This document shows, piece after piece, positions 1 through 9,300 of a stretch of DNA of 64,000 nt. Source of the stretch: Cesiribacter sp. SM1 (GTDB lineage: Bacteria > Bacteroidota > Bacteroidia > Cytophagales > Cyclobacteriaceae); assembly GCF_020178975.1 (NCBI RefSeq), contig NZ_JAHXBU010000045.1, forward strand, positions 1-64,000, given 5' to 3'. Position numbers and translations under genes: made by a program. Every line of letters begins with the position of its first letter. The first letter of the stretch is position 1. Under the pieces are notes generated by a model, which was not told where the DNA came from, searched no databases, and worked only from the letters and a program-made list of their open reading frames with translations.

Positions 1-743
1 CTGCTCTCTATGCTAAAGTTCCGGCTTTGGCTAAACTTTTTCAGATCTTCCTTAGAAGATAGAAGATATCAAAAACTAATATCTCTGCTGCTTCTAAGCT
101 GAATCTGCCAAAACTCTCCTGCCGGTGTTGCTCTTTGCTTCACTCTTTCAATGCTTCAATCTTTTGCCCTTAGCTCTTTTGCCCGGGGCGCTTATCCATA
201 ACTGATCCAAGACTTCTGATAGTTCCTGGGAAATAGACATTTTCTTGTCTTTTCCTAAGGCCTTACACTGCTTTAGACTTCTTTCGGCCTGGTGTAGTAT
301 AACTATCTGAAGATGCTGTGAGTTCCCGGAGGTGGGAATTTCTTCTTGCTCTCCCGGCTTCCTACCCTCTCCTTTTAAGAGGAACGCAAGAGTCTTAACC
401 ATAATGGCTGTACTGCTGGTTCCCCTGTTCAGAGAAATTCTTCAGGATCTTTATAAAGCTTTCAATCTGGTCTTTCCCTCCTGCCTTTCGCTGAAGTGGA
501 GTACAAAGGTAAAGGCTCCCGATCCTGATTTCCTAGTGCTGTTTCAGGTATTTATTTTTTGCCGTTTTGGCCATTCTCTATTGCTAGTTTGCCAAAGAGC
601 TAATCTGCGAATTATTCTTCTGTACAAATTACTACCAACATCCACATTGTTTTATGCTTTTTCTCCTATGAGAGACAAAAGAAACTGAAATATTTTACTG
701 TAACTTCTATTCCAAAGTTATGTAATCAGCCGCAGCTATCTAA
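1..743. other. Unassigned left edge, no supported gene
   Basis: No protein family, RNA or mobile-element signature is visible here. An 84-codon reading frame on the minus strand (402-148) has a basic C-terminus, and a 118-codon plus frame (332-688) overlaps it. Neither has a recognisable motif, and they exclude one another. The stretch could hold a decayed gene whose upstream part lies outside the window, but the sequence does not show this directly. Confidence 0.4.
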
Positions 744-1775
744 CTATGCAGCATTGTCGATTCCGTATCCCTGCCCGCTAACAAACAGAGGAGCTACTTT
801 ATCCTTCAGGCGTTGGGCTACAAAACCATGCTGCAAATGGGATGGCAGGCCGGATACCAACTCCTGGTACCTTTCCAGCCCTATGGCTTTAGCCACATAA
901 GCTTCGTGTATACCATTGAGATAGCTTACAATGTCCAGCAGAGACTCGTGGAATAACTTGAAATCAATATCAGCCTCCACAAAACGTTCAATCTCCTTAT
1001 GACTTGATGAGATCCGCAGGCGACCCAGCAGATCAAAGAACGTAGTATAGCCCAGCCGCCAGGTGATTTGCTCCCAATGACTGCTACTCCATTTATTCAG
1101 AACCTTACCGGTCTTCGGACTCCGCAATGCGGTTTGGCTGTTAGCTTGTAACTGCCTGCGAACAGCCTGAGCTTTCAGTTTGCGGGTGGTGCGCAGAAAC
1201 TGGCCAATTTGTGCCTGGGCATCAATATCTTTTTCCGGGGTGTTTAAGCCCGGCTTATAGGTTGCCAGTGGTAAGCGGTGAATTTTAAAACTGTTGTAAG
1301 GACCGGCTGCATAATAACTTATTGCTTTCGGGTATGCCTGCCGTAAAACCAAACGGCCAGTCTCCCGGCTGATAACATCCTGGTTATTCGTTCTCACATT
1401 CAGGGTATACAGGAAGGCCTGCAAAATGGCAAAAACTGAATAATATGCCTGCGGGAACGTCCAGTGCAGTGCGTACCGCAGGTAATCATCATTACCTAAC
1501 TCGGCCGTAGCCCTAAGTGCATACTCAGTGCTCCAGCCGCTTAACAGCATTTTACTGATGGCTTCTGTTTCCTGTTCGCTTAGCTCAGCTTTAAGCTCCT
1601 GAAAGAAAGAAAGGTTCTGCAAACCTGCATCACTGCTGTTTTTGATATGATAGTTTATAGCAAGGAAGTAATTCAGGAAGACCTGCGCCGGAATGGAATT
1701 CCGCCATACTTCATCCTGGAACTTTTGCTCTTCCACCGCCCCCTCATTTAGCTGCTCTTCAATCGCCTTTTTCAT
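744..1775 (-). CDS. Hypothetical protein, 343 aa
   Basis: I do not recognise this family. The product is soluble-looking and largely alpha-helical, with no signal peptide or membrane segment. The N-terminal third is acidic and Gln/Glu-rich. The middle (about 200-230) is basic and the last 100 residues are again helical. The ATG follows an A-rich leader. It lies 311 bp downstream of eboF on the same strand, so it could be read through from the ebo operon, but the gap argues for an independent unit. The full-length frame and clean start and stop make it a real gene. No function is proposed. Confidence 0.75.
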   Translation of the reverse strand: MKKAIEEQLNEGAVEEQKFQDEVWRNSIPAQVFLNYFLAINYHIKNSSDAGLQNLSFFQELKAELSEQETEAISKMLLSGWSTEYALRATAELGNDDYLRYALHWTFPQAYYSVFAILQAFLYTLNVRTNNQDVISRETGRLVLRQAYPKAISYYAAGPYNSFKIHRLPLATYKPGLNTPEKDIDAQAQIGQFLRTTRKLKAQAVRRQLQANSQTALRSPKTGKVLNKWSSSHWEQITWRLGYTTFFDLLGRLRISSSHKEIERFVEADIDFKLFHESLLDIVSYLNGIHEAYVAKAIGLERYQELVSGLPSHLQHGFVAQRLKDKVAPLFVSGQGYGIDNAA

Positions 1776-2086
1776 ACTAAAAGAACAAAAAAACAGGGTG
1801 TTTTAGTTGCAGTTACTGATGGTATTCAGCACGTAAAACAACGCATAAATAGCTAAATACCAACAGATTAACAAGCAAGCACAGCTCAACAGCTATGCTT
1901 CCTGTACCTGTTAAAATCAAGCACTACATAGTAGGCACGATATAACAGGTAAAGCCCGGAACACTGGTCTTACTCCTAACTTTTAGCTCCAGTTCATCAG
2001 GTTTATGGGCTTGAATACCTGATCCCTGAAAATATTCTAAAAGTCAGGCACACAAACAGTAAACACGCTCCTGCCCTATCTGTCAA
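1776..2086. other. Intergenic gap after eboF
   Basis: AT-rich spacer between the end of the ebo operon and the 343-aa gene. I see no strong hairpin with a T-run and no repeat. It presumably holds the promoter of the 744-1775 gene. Confidence 0.4.
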
Positions 2087-3526
2087 TTATTGGCGGGGCA
2101 GGTTAGCAGACACTGCACCCTTTTCAATGCCCAGATGCTGTAGAATAATATCGTGTAATTCCGTGGGCAGTAGCTTTTGGTTTAACTGAATGGATTTATG
2201 CTGGCTGACCAGTAAAGGACGATCTGCCGGATCTTCGGCTATCCTACCGTGGGAGCCTTTCACCAGGCTGGCATCGAGCGGAATCACGTCCATGAGGTAG
2301 CGGAACCCCAGCTTCTTTTTCAGGAGCTTTAACCCAATCCTGGCTTTCAGCAGGCGGATGTTTGGATCCGCAAACATTTCTACAGGATCGTAGCCTGGCT
2401 TACGGTGAATATCAACCGTACGGGCAAAGTCAGGTGCTTTTTTGTCGTCCAGCCAGTAGTAGTAGGTAAACCAGGAGTCTTTATCGGCTACCACCACCAG
2501 GTCGCCAGCCCGCTCGTGCTGCAGATGGTATTTTGCTTTGCCTTCCCTATCCAGCACCAGTTCCACGCCTGGCAGCTGTTGCAACAGGGCTTTAATGCGG
2601 GGAATTTCGCCTGCTTCGTTTACATAAACATGTGCCAGCTGGTGGTCGGCCACGGCAAAGGCTTTACTGGCACCGGCATCCAGCAGTTCCAGCCCCAGTT
2701 CTTCTTTAACAGTAATATACCCCTGCTCCCGCAACATGCGGTTAATATGTACCGGATGCTTCACCGAAGTAATGGCATATTCCGATACCAGAAGCACCTG
2801 GGCTCCCTGCCCTTCGTAGTAGGTGATCAGATCCTTACATACTGCATCCACTTCCCGCAGGTCTTTGCCAATCTTGCTGAAGTCCAGCCCCTGGCGCTGC
2901 AGGTTATAGTCCAGGTGGGGCAGGTAAATAAGGGTAAGGGTGGGGTTATGCCACTGGTCTACCTTCTTGGATGCTTCGGCGATCCAGCGGGTTGAGTTAA
3001 TATTAGCATTGGGACCCCAGAATTCAAAGAGCGGAAACTGTCCCAGCTCTTTTTGCAGGCGATCACGCAGGTCCATGGGCTGTGTATAGATGTCGGGTAG
3101 CTTGCGCCCGTCGGAAGGGTACATGGGCCTGGGGGTAACAGAATAATCTACAGAAGAGTACATATTATACCACCAGAACATATTGGCGCAGGTAAAGGAG
3201 GGATCGTGCTTCCGGGCTTCTTCCCACACCTTTTGGGCCTGCACCAGCTTGTTAGACTGCCGCCAGAATTTTATCTCGCACTCGTCTTTGAAGTACCAGC
3301 CATTGCCCACAATGCCATGCTCGGAGGGCCATTTACCGCTAAGGTAGGTTGCCTGTGCCGAACAGGTAACGGCAGGTAAAACAGGCTCAATGGAGGCCAT
3401 TTTTCCTTTCGAAACCCAGGCTGATAGGAAAGGGGTATGTTCACCAAGGAGGCGTGGCGACAGGGCTACTACATCCAGAACAACAGTTTTTTTCATGTTA
3501 GGCCAGTTTTGTTCGGCAGTACTCAT
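2087..3526 (-). CDS. eboF: EboF-like nucleotide pyrophosphatase/phosphodiesterase family protein
   Basis: This is a 479-aa alkaline-phosphatase-superfamily protein of the nucleotide pyrophosphatase/phosphodiesterase type. Visible hallmarks are the metal/nucleophile region PAVTCSAQATYLSG (Thr nucleophile, about residue 53), the YLPHLDYNLQR segment, and C-terminal VKGSHGRI. It has no signal peptide, so it should act in the cytoplasm. Its ATG follows the eboE stop directly with no spacer, implying translational coupling. An internal Met at residue 11 (3496) is an alternative start that begins nearer the conserved core. It is the last gene of the ebo cluster; the family assignment rests on motifs plus the exact gene neighbourhood. 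The substrate is unknown. Confidence 0.9.
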   Translation of the reverse strand: MSTAEQNWPNMKKTVVLDVVALSPRLLGEHTPFLSAWVSKGKMASIEPVLPAVTCSAQATYLSGKWPSEHGIVGNGWYFKDECEIKFWRQSNKLVQAQKVWEEARKHDPSFTCANMFWWYNMYSSVDYSVTPRPMYPSDGRKLPDIYTQPMDLRDRLQKELGQFPLFEFWGPNANINSTRWIAEASKKVDQWHNPTLTLIYLPHLDYNLQRQGLDFSKIGKDLREVDAVCKDLITYYEGQGAQVLLVSEYAITSVKHPVHINRMLREQGYITVKEELGLELLDAGASKAFAVADHQLAHVYVNEAGEIPRIKALLQQLPGVELVLDREGKAKYHLQHERAGDLVVVADKDSWFTYYYWLDDKKAPDFARTVDIHRKPGYDPVEMFADPNIRLLKARIGLKLLKKKLGFRYLMDVIPLDASLVKGSHGRIAEDPADRPLLVSQHKSIQLNQKLLPTELHDIILQHLGIEKGAVSANLPRQ

Positions 3527-4804
3527 TTATTTAACAGGCTTTTGGGGCGCCTGCAGCACCTGCTGCACCCACTCCAGCTCCCGCACAATAGATTCTGTCA
3601 GGGGCAAGCGGCTTTCGGGCGGCAGCACTTCCCAGGTATAGGTTTCTACCTCCAGGTGACTGGTTACGGGTTTCTCCTGCTGTATTTCCAGCACCTGCCG
3701 GATGTCGTCCTGGGTAGACTGCAGACTGCCGTAGCTGCTCTCAAACACCGGCACATGAAAATGGGTGCGCCATTCCTGCAGGGCAGGATTCTGAATATCC
3801 TGCAGGGCCGCAGGCAAATCATTATACTGATGAAGGCTGCCATTGGCCTGGCGGGCTACCACCTGGTGCAGGTAGGTTGATTCGGCAAAGGGTTTGTAGC
3901 GTTCTGCCAGCTGCTGGCGCTCCTGCCTGGACTCGGGCAAAAGTGATTTCAGTGCTGCACTGATCTGAATTTTACCAATGCGGATGCCTTCGCTTTCCAG
4001 CTGCCTGAATACTTCACCGGGCTCTTCATAAGCCAGTGCAAAGTGGCATACATCGTAACACAACTGCAGGTGATCTTTGATGGCTGCCGTTGCCTGCTGT
4101 GGGGATAAGCCCAGCTGCCGCTGCAGATACGGAATGCCCATTGGCAGCAGCCACTCTCTAAAGTAGGTAATTACTTCCCTGGTATTCTCCAGCACGCCAT
4201 CAGGTTCGGGCTCAATATCCAGGTGCAGCCATTTACCAGTGTTTTGGCGGAGCAGGTGCAGGTGCACCACTACCTGTAGCAGCTGCTCGGTGGCAGTTGT
4301 AAACACCCGCTGCTGTTCTGCCCCGGAACTGTGCCACAGCTTATAGGAAAGCGGGGAGGTTGAAATACCGCCCTCCACCCCTGCCGGGAGCAAAACTGCC
4401 AGTATATGAAAAAGCCTTAAAGTATAGTGCAGGCGCTCCGGTGTTGTCCAGTCGGGCTGGTGCACCCCATCTTTTACTACCCTGTGATGAAAGCCCCCAT
4501 AAGGAAAGCCGTTAAGGGTAAAAACATACAGCCCTTCCCGATCAAGCCAGGCTTTGAATTCCTGTAATTTAGCACCTTCCAGCAGCTCAAGGCTTGCCTG
4601 GTGCGACAGCCTGAGGCCCAGGCCAAATGCTTTATGGGGAGATACCTGCTTCTTGACTTCAGGCACATACTGTTTAAGGCTTTGTTCAACCTCTGCCCAG
4701 CTTTCGCCGGGATGGATGTTGGTGCAGTAGCTTAGGTGGTAGCCCTGCTGCAGTAGGGTATTTTCGCTGGCAGAAGGTTCTGATCCAGGGGTAGCTGATG
4801 GCAT
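3527..4804 (-). CDS. eboE: EboE, xylose-isomerase-like TIM-barrel protein
   Basis: A 425-aa protein of the sugar-phosphate isomerase/AP-endonuclease-2 TIM-barrel class. Barrel-type metal-binding stretches are visible: HLDIEPEPDGVLE (about 200-212), CYDVCHFALAYE (about 248-259) and HFHVPVF near 350. Length and motifs fit the protein called metabolite traffic protein EboE. It is 29 bp after eboD and abuts eboF. In characterised ebo clusters the gene is required for precursor movement, but no reaction has been assigned to my knowledge. The first 15 residues are low-complexity Ser/Pro/Glu, so the true start could be slightly downstream. Confidence 0.9.
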   Translation of the reverse strand: MPSATPGSEPSASENTLLQQGYHLSYCTNIHPGESWAEVEQSLKQYVPEVKKQVSPHKAFGLGLRLSHQASLELLEGAKLQEFKAWLDREGLYVFTLNGFPYGGFHHRVVKDGVHQPDWTTPERLHYTLRLFHILAVLLPAGVEGGISTSPLSYKLWHSSGAEQQRVFTTATEQLLQVVVHLHLLRQNTGKWLHLDIEPEPDGVLENTREVITYFREWLLPMGIPYLQRQLGLSPQQATAAIKDHLQLCYDVCHFALAYEEPGEVFRQLESEGIRIGKIQISAALKSLLPESRQERQQLAERYKPFAESTYLHQVVARQANGSLHQYNDLPAALQDIQNPALQEWRTHFHVPVFESSYGSLQSTQDDIRQVLEIQQEKPVTSHLEVETYTWEVLPPESRLPLTESIVRELEWVQQVLQAPQKPVK

Positions 4805-4833
4805 CTTAATTCTTTTAAATCTTTTTAGGCAGG

Positions 4834-5985
4834 TTAGGCAGGCATTTGTGTTTCCTGAAATTCTTTAAGCATGCTTGCGGCAGCAGTAACTTTTGCGGCA
4901 TCCATTTCGTGCACTTCAATGCCTCTGCCAATCTCGTTCAGCAGCATAATGGTAAGGCGCCCGCCCAGGTGCTCCTGAAACTCCCGAAGCCCCTGCAGTA
5001 CTTCCTGGCTGCTTAATTCCGGCACATACAAATCAAAGCCCAGTCCCCTGATCAGGTTCAGGATGCGCAGGAGGTCTGCCTGCGGGATCATATGCTGCAG
5101 GTAGGAGTAAGTAACATCCAGGGCAATGCCAATGGCTACCGCCTCGCCGTGCCGCAAACGGAAGTTAGTTAATTGTTCCAGCTTGTGAGCTGCCCAGTGG
5201 CCAAAATCGAGCGGACGGGAAGAGCCCTGCTCGAACGGATCGCCCCCGTGGCCGATGTGCTCCAGGTGCAGCTGGGCACAGCGGTAAATTTGCTCCTCCA
5301 TAGCTGGCATATGGCGCGCGACCAGCAGTGGAACATCCTTTTCTATCTGCTCGAAAAAAGCTTTATCCTTGATGAGTGCTACTTTAATGGCTTCGGCAAT
5401 GCCTGCGCGCCAGTCACGCTCGTGCAGGGTAGTAAGAAAGCTGCTGTCGTTGATTACAGCAAAGGGAGGCGCAAAGGTGCCCAGGAAGTTTTTCTTACCG
5501 AAAGCATTAATGCTGTTCTTGACCCCTACGCCAGAATCGTTTTGTGCGAGCACCGTTGTTGGCACCCGAACAAAGCGGATGCCTCTGTGCGCCACAGCTG
5601 CTGCAAAGCCTGCCATATCCAGCACTGCGCCGCCCCCGATGCATATGATATAGGAATGGCGGTCAATGCCCCAGCGGTTCACTGCATCCAGAATAGCCTG
5701 TAAAGGCTTTGAATTATTTTTTACCTCCTCGCCTCCGGGCACCAGTAGTTGTGCTGCATGGAAAGCAAAACTATCAGTGTGATAAGCAGCATAAGCTTCT
5801 ATCTGCTGCTGCAGATAAGGATGTGCCGCGGCCACACCATCGTCTATAACAAAGAGCACTTTTGCCGGGTTCTGGCCCTTCAGTAACCTGGCCAGCAGGG
5901 GATTATCTTCCTTAAAAAGGCCTTCGGTAAACAGCACCTGGTACTGGAAGGGAACGGAAAACGTTTGTTGGAGGACTCGTCTCAT
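4834..5985 (-). CDS. eboD: EboD, 3-dehydroquinate-synthase-like sugar phosphate cyclase
   Basis: A 383-aa member of the sugar phosphate cyclase superfamily. The NAD-binding GGGAVLDMAGFAAA (about 117-130), the PTTVLAQNDSGVGVK loop and the metal-ligand regions AEAIKVALI, DFGHWAAHKLE and LRHGEAVAIGIALD are all present. Its neighbours show it is the ebo-cluster paralogue and not housekeeping AroB. The product is probably a cyclitol-type molecule, which is inference. It starts 67 bp after eboC and is followed 29 bp later by eboE. Confidence 0.9.
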   Translation of the reverse strand: MRRVLQQTFSVPFQYQVLFTEGLFKEDNPLLARLLKGQNPAKVLFVIDDGVAAAHPYLQQQIEAYAAYHTDSFAFHAAQLLVPGGEEVKNNSKPLQAILDAVNRWGIDRHSYIICIGGGAVLDMAGFAAAVAHRGIRFVRVPTTVLAQNDSGVGVKNSINAFGKKNFLGTFAPPFAVINDSSFLTTLHERDWRAGIAEAIKVALIKDKAFFEQIEKDVPLLVARHMPAMEEQIYRCAQLHLEHIGHGGDPFEQGSSRPLDFGHWAAHKLEQLTNFRLRHGEAVAIGIALDVTYSYLQHMIPQADLLRILNLIRGLGFDLYVPELSSQEVLQGLREFQEHLGGRLTIMLLNEIGRGIEVHEMDAAKVTAAASMLKEFQETQMPA

Positions 5986-6052
5986 AAACTAATATAATAA
6001 TAACCAGCGGCAGCTCCTAAGCTTCAGGCCTCCGGCAAAAACTTCAGTAAGA

Positions 6053-7006
6053 TCAGGTAACGGCAAAGCTACGGGCCATTAATCGGGAAATGGGCAGCAA
6101 CAAAAGTATGGCAAGGCCCCACATCCAGCCTGCAAAAGCTGTGGCCAGGGCAGCATTCAGCACAATTAACGAAAGTACACCTGCCTTTACGGCTTTCCCG
6201 ATAAAGCGGGCATCCTGTTTGCGCAAAGCCTCCAGCAGGGGTGGAAAGATCAGGTAAGCAAACAGTGCCACAAAAGGTATTACCTGCCACCAGGCCGCTC
6301 CTGTAAAAAATGCCAGCACCAGAATGGTAACCACCACAGCAGCATACATGAACAGCCCACCCTGCAGGGCCTTTCGGTTACCACCATGCACTTCGCCACG
6401 GCTAATCATGGTGATGGCTGCAATATACACCACCGGTATTATCCCAAGATACCAGAGCTGCGGCAAAAGTGCCGGTACTGCACTTACACCCAGCAACAGG
6501 TTAAACCCACGGCACAGGCCCATATTCAGGGGGCCAAAGTAAAGCTGGTGTTTGCCCCAGGCATCATACAGCAGGGCCAGCAGTGCAATGGCAATGGCCA
6601 GCAAACCGCTAGTCTGCCCAACCTGCCAGGCTGCCACTATCCCCATCAACAGCAATAGCCCTCCTAAAAGGCTGGCGCTGGTAATGCTGGCCTGCCCGCT
6701 GGGAATGGCTCGTTCCGGCCGTTCTATTTTATCCAGTTCAGCATCGAACACATCATTGAATACCACGCCACCGCCATAAAGGCCAATAGTAGCCAGGCAC
6801 AGCCAAAGCAGCAACGGCAGCTGGTCTTGCAATACCAGCCACTCCTGCAGTGCCTCATTATTTGCCAGGGCGATATTGCCCATAGCCATAGCGGCTGCAA
6901 AACCTGCTGCTATGTCGGCAAGGGCGGTTACTATATTAGCAGGCCTCATGAGGCGAAGGTGCGCCATGAGCCTGCTTTTGGGAGAATTTTGTAGTACTAC
7001 TGACAT
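6053..7006 (-). CDS. eboC: EboC, UbiA-family prenyltransferase
   Basis: A 317-aa integral membrane protein with about eight to nine hydrophobic segments. The UbiA aspartate-rich motif is clear as NDVFDAELDKIERPERAIPSG (about 83-103, split here by eye), and a second motif lies at LLYDAWGKH (about 144). Members transfer a prenyl or phytyl-type chain to an aromatic or cyclitol acceptor in the membrane. It begins 3 bp after eboB, so the pair is tightly coupled. The acceptor and donor cannot be read from the sequence. Confidence 0.92.
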   Translation of the reverse strand: MSVVLQNSPKSRLMAHLRLMRPANIVTALADIAAGFAAAMAMGNIALANNEALQEWLVLQDQLPLLLWLCLATIGLYGGGVVFNDVFDAELDKIERPERAIPSGQASITSASLLGGLLLLMGIVAAWQVGQTSGLLAIAIALLALLYDAWGKHQLYFGPLNMGLCRGFNLLLGVSAVPALLPQLWYLGIIPVVYIAAITMISRGEVHGGNRKALQGGLFMYAAVVVTILVLAFFTGAAWWQVIPFVALFAYLIFPPLLEALRKQDARFIGKAVKAGVLSLIVLNAALATAFAGWMWGLAILLLLPISRLMARSFAVT

Positions 7007-7009
7007 TCT

Positions 7010-7936
7010 TTAATTAGGCACAATGTTGGAACCCCCATTTTCAACATTCGGTTCCTGGCCGCCCCTAAGCACTGAATTGCCTGAAAATTTGTGACGCTGG
7101 TCTACCGGCCCGGCCTGCAGCCAGTCACTTTCTTTCATCTGCCCGCTCTGCCCGTAGGCAGCCAGCGCATTATAGTAGCAGGTTTGCTCCACATGCTCCC
7201 GCGGAATGCCATGCTGCAGCATAAGGGCAGCTGTTTTGGGTACCGCCAGCGGATCGCTAACACCCCAATCGGCGGCGCTGTCTACAATAATGCGCTCCGG
7301 CCCATACTGCTTTACGATTTCCACCATGCGCTCGCTGCCCATTTTAGTATGTGGGTAAATGGTGAAGGCTGCCCAATAGCCCCTGTCCAGCACCTCTTTT
7401 ACCGTTTCTTCATTATTATGGTCTACAATTACCATTTTGGGATCCAGGCCATGCTCCTCGCTCACATCCATGCTGCGGGTGGTTCCCTGCTTTTTATTCC
7501 GGTGGGGGGTGTGAATGAGCACCGGCAGCGCCACTTCCTTTGCCAGCTCCAGCTGAAGCCGGTAGTATTTATCTTCTGCTTCGGTCTGGTCGTCGTAGCC
7601 AATTTCGCCCACTGCCACTACTCCCTCCTTGCCTACAAATAGCGGCAGCAGCTCCATTACCTGCTCTGCCAGTGCTTCGTTATTGGCTTCTTTGGAATTA
7701 AGGCCAATGGTGCAGTAATGCTTAATACCAAACTGGCTGGCCCTGAAGCGCTCCCAGCCTACAAGGCTGCTAAAATAATCCTGGAAGCTGCCCACCTTGG
7801 TGCGGGGCTGCCCCAGCCAGAAAGCAGGTTCTATGATGGCTACCACACCGGCCTTCCGCATTGCTTCGTAATCGTCGGTAGTGCGGGAGGTAACGTGTAT
7901 ATGCGGATCGATAAACTTCATGTTGAGCTCTTGCAT
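7010..7936 (-). CDS. eboB: EboB, TatD-family metal-dependent hydrolase
   Basis: A 308-aa amidohydrolase-fold protein. The metal-binding PHIHVTSRTTDDYEAM is at the N-terminus, and VGEIGYDD, VLIHTPHRNK, VIVDHNNEETVK and IIVDSAADWG supply the remaining ligands. The second in-frame ATG (7921) gives MKFIDPHIH, the usual start for this family, so it may be the true start. The gene sits 62 bp after eboA and 3 bp before eboC. The cellular substrate of EboB is unknown; the TatD fold suggests hydrolysis of a phosphoester or amide. Confidence 0.92.
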   Translation of the reverse strand: MQELNMKFIDPHIHVTSRTTDDYEAMRKAGVVAIIEPAFWLGQPRTKVGSFQDYFSSLVGWERFRASQFGIKHYCTIGLNSKEANNEALAEQVMELLPLFVGKEGVVAVGEIGYDDQTEAEDKYYRLQLELAKEVALPVLIHTPHRNKKQGTTRSMDVSEEHGLDPKMVIVDHNNEETVKEVLDRGYWAAFTIYPHTKMGSERMVEIVKQYGPERIIVDSAADWGVSDPLAVPKTAALMLQHGIPREHVEQTCYYNALAAYGQSGQMKESDWLQAGPVDQRHKFSGNSVLRGGQEPNVENGGSNIVPN

Positions 7937-7998
7937 GAGAGTTGAGTTATGGCGTATGTGTTAGATTAAAATGTATTCTTATATCGTTAAACTGGTGG

Positions 7999-8910
7999 TT
8001 ACTCCCCGGCATACTGCCGCCCCAGGCTAACCCAGTTAATTTCCCCGCTCCTGATCTGTTGTTCCTCTTCCGGGTACCCGGCCAGCAATTTTTCCGCTTC
8101 CGGAAGTTCGCTTCCGGCACAGGCAAGCAGCACTGCTTTTTTTTCAAGCGGAGTGCCCTGTTTGCTAAGCTGCTCAATTTCTCTGATATTTTCTTTCTGG
8201 AGATAAGGCCCTACAAAACGCCAGATTTCCGGTGTAACGGTTCTGTGTGCTGCCCAGCGTTCATGGGCAAAATCAAGCAGCATTTGTGCTAAGGCCGGGT
8301 TAGCGCGTTTATCAGCACCCCAGATCTGGTATAAGGGGCGGCTCAGAAAAACTGCTTTTAGCAGCATCTGATTCCAGGCTCCTTCTTCCAGGTAATCTGC
8401 AGGGTAAGGATTATGGAGGGCAATGGCATCGAAAACGCCGGTGATATTGGTACGGATGCCTTCGGCCGCTCTTTTACGGAGTGCCAGTGGGTAGGGCAAA
8501 ACCGGCAGGGCACCATAGAGGGCAATTTGTTCTGCTACATCGGCAGTTTCGGCCAGGCGGGTCAGGCTGTGGATAAAGGTTTCTTCCTCCAGTTCGGAAA
8601 GCTCCAGGAGCAGGAGGGTTCTGGCCAGCTGCAGCTGTGTCCAGTACTGGGGCATAAAACCAATCCGAAGGGCTTCTGCCTCTGTAACTTGTTCAGGTGC
8701 CAGGTGCAGGCTTTCACTATCGAAGAAGCGGGAAGCCAGGCTAAAGGATAAAAACAGCTTGCTGCCATCTTCCTTTATTTTTTTTTGTTGCTGATGAAGC
8801 CACTCCATTGCTTTTGGCTGCACCTGCTGGTGTAAAACTTTTTCAAGAAAGGCACATGTTTCGGCCAAATTAAGCTGATAAGGCTGCAAACCTGTTTGAT
8901 CTGGCTTCAT
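7999..8910 (-). CDS. eboA: EboA domain protein
   Basis: A 303-aa soluble, helix-rich protein at the head of the ebo operon. It has no catalytic motif that I can name. Repeated leucine-rich helices (for example around 115-150 and 220-290) suggest an all-alpha scaffold like a HEAT-type repeat. Assignment as EboA relies on size, helical character and its place directly upstream of eboB to eboF in canonical order. A 62-bp gap separates it from eboB. The promoter should lie in the 390-bp gap upstream. Confidence 0.82.
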   Translation of the reverse strand: MKPDQTGLQPYQLNLAETCAFLEKVLHQQVQPKAMEWLHQQQKKIKEDGSKLFLSFSLASRFFDSESLHLAPEQVTEAEALRIGFMPQYWTQLQLARTLLLLELSELEEETFIHSLTRLAETADVAEQIALYGALPVLPYPLALRKRAAEGIRTNITGVFDAIALHNPYPADYLEEGAWNQMLLKAVFLSRPLYQIWGADKRANPALAQMLLDFAHERWAAHRTVTPEIWRFVGPYLQKENIREIEQLSKQGTPLEKKAVLLACAGSELPEAEKLLAGYPEEEQQIRSGEINWVSLGRQYAGE

Positions 8911-9300
8911 ATTTAATAAAAATTAGTCTTAGCAGCGTTGCAAACAATCCTTTGATACTCCAGGTTTTTTCCCCTTCCTATAAAAGAGCAACCTACTCCG
9001 GTATACCGGCAAATTTATCAACTGCCACTAAAAAGTAGTCATTTCTTTTGCTCTAATTCGCATAAATATGGCACTCTTAACCAATCTATGCTACCGGCGC
9101 ATCTGTTTCAGGATCGCATATGGCACTTAATAGTTTAAGCATAATGCCAGCCCGCATACGCAAGGGAAATTTACAAAATTTAATGACTTAGTTAATATAC
9201 CTGCTAAAGACTAATTTACTTTCATCTGCCTGATTACACCAGATTGAAGCAGGGCAGACCTAAAAAACATTGTTAAACTTAAAGTGCCCGGCCTCCGGTT
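8911..9300. other. Upstream region of the ebo operon
   Basis: AT-rich non-coding stretch between eboA and the VKOR-like gene, both on the minus strand. It should contain the ebo promoter and the end of the VKOR transcript. I could not find a convincing TAnnTTTG-type Bacteroidota promoter, a hairpin with a T-run, or a riboswitch-like structure. Confidence 0.4.

Noticed and set aside
332-688. 118-codon frame and the overlapping 84-codon minus frame at the left edge
   Set aside because: No motif, no ribosome-binding signal, and they exclude one another.
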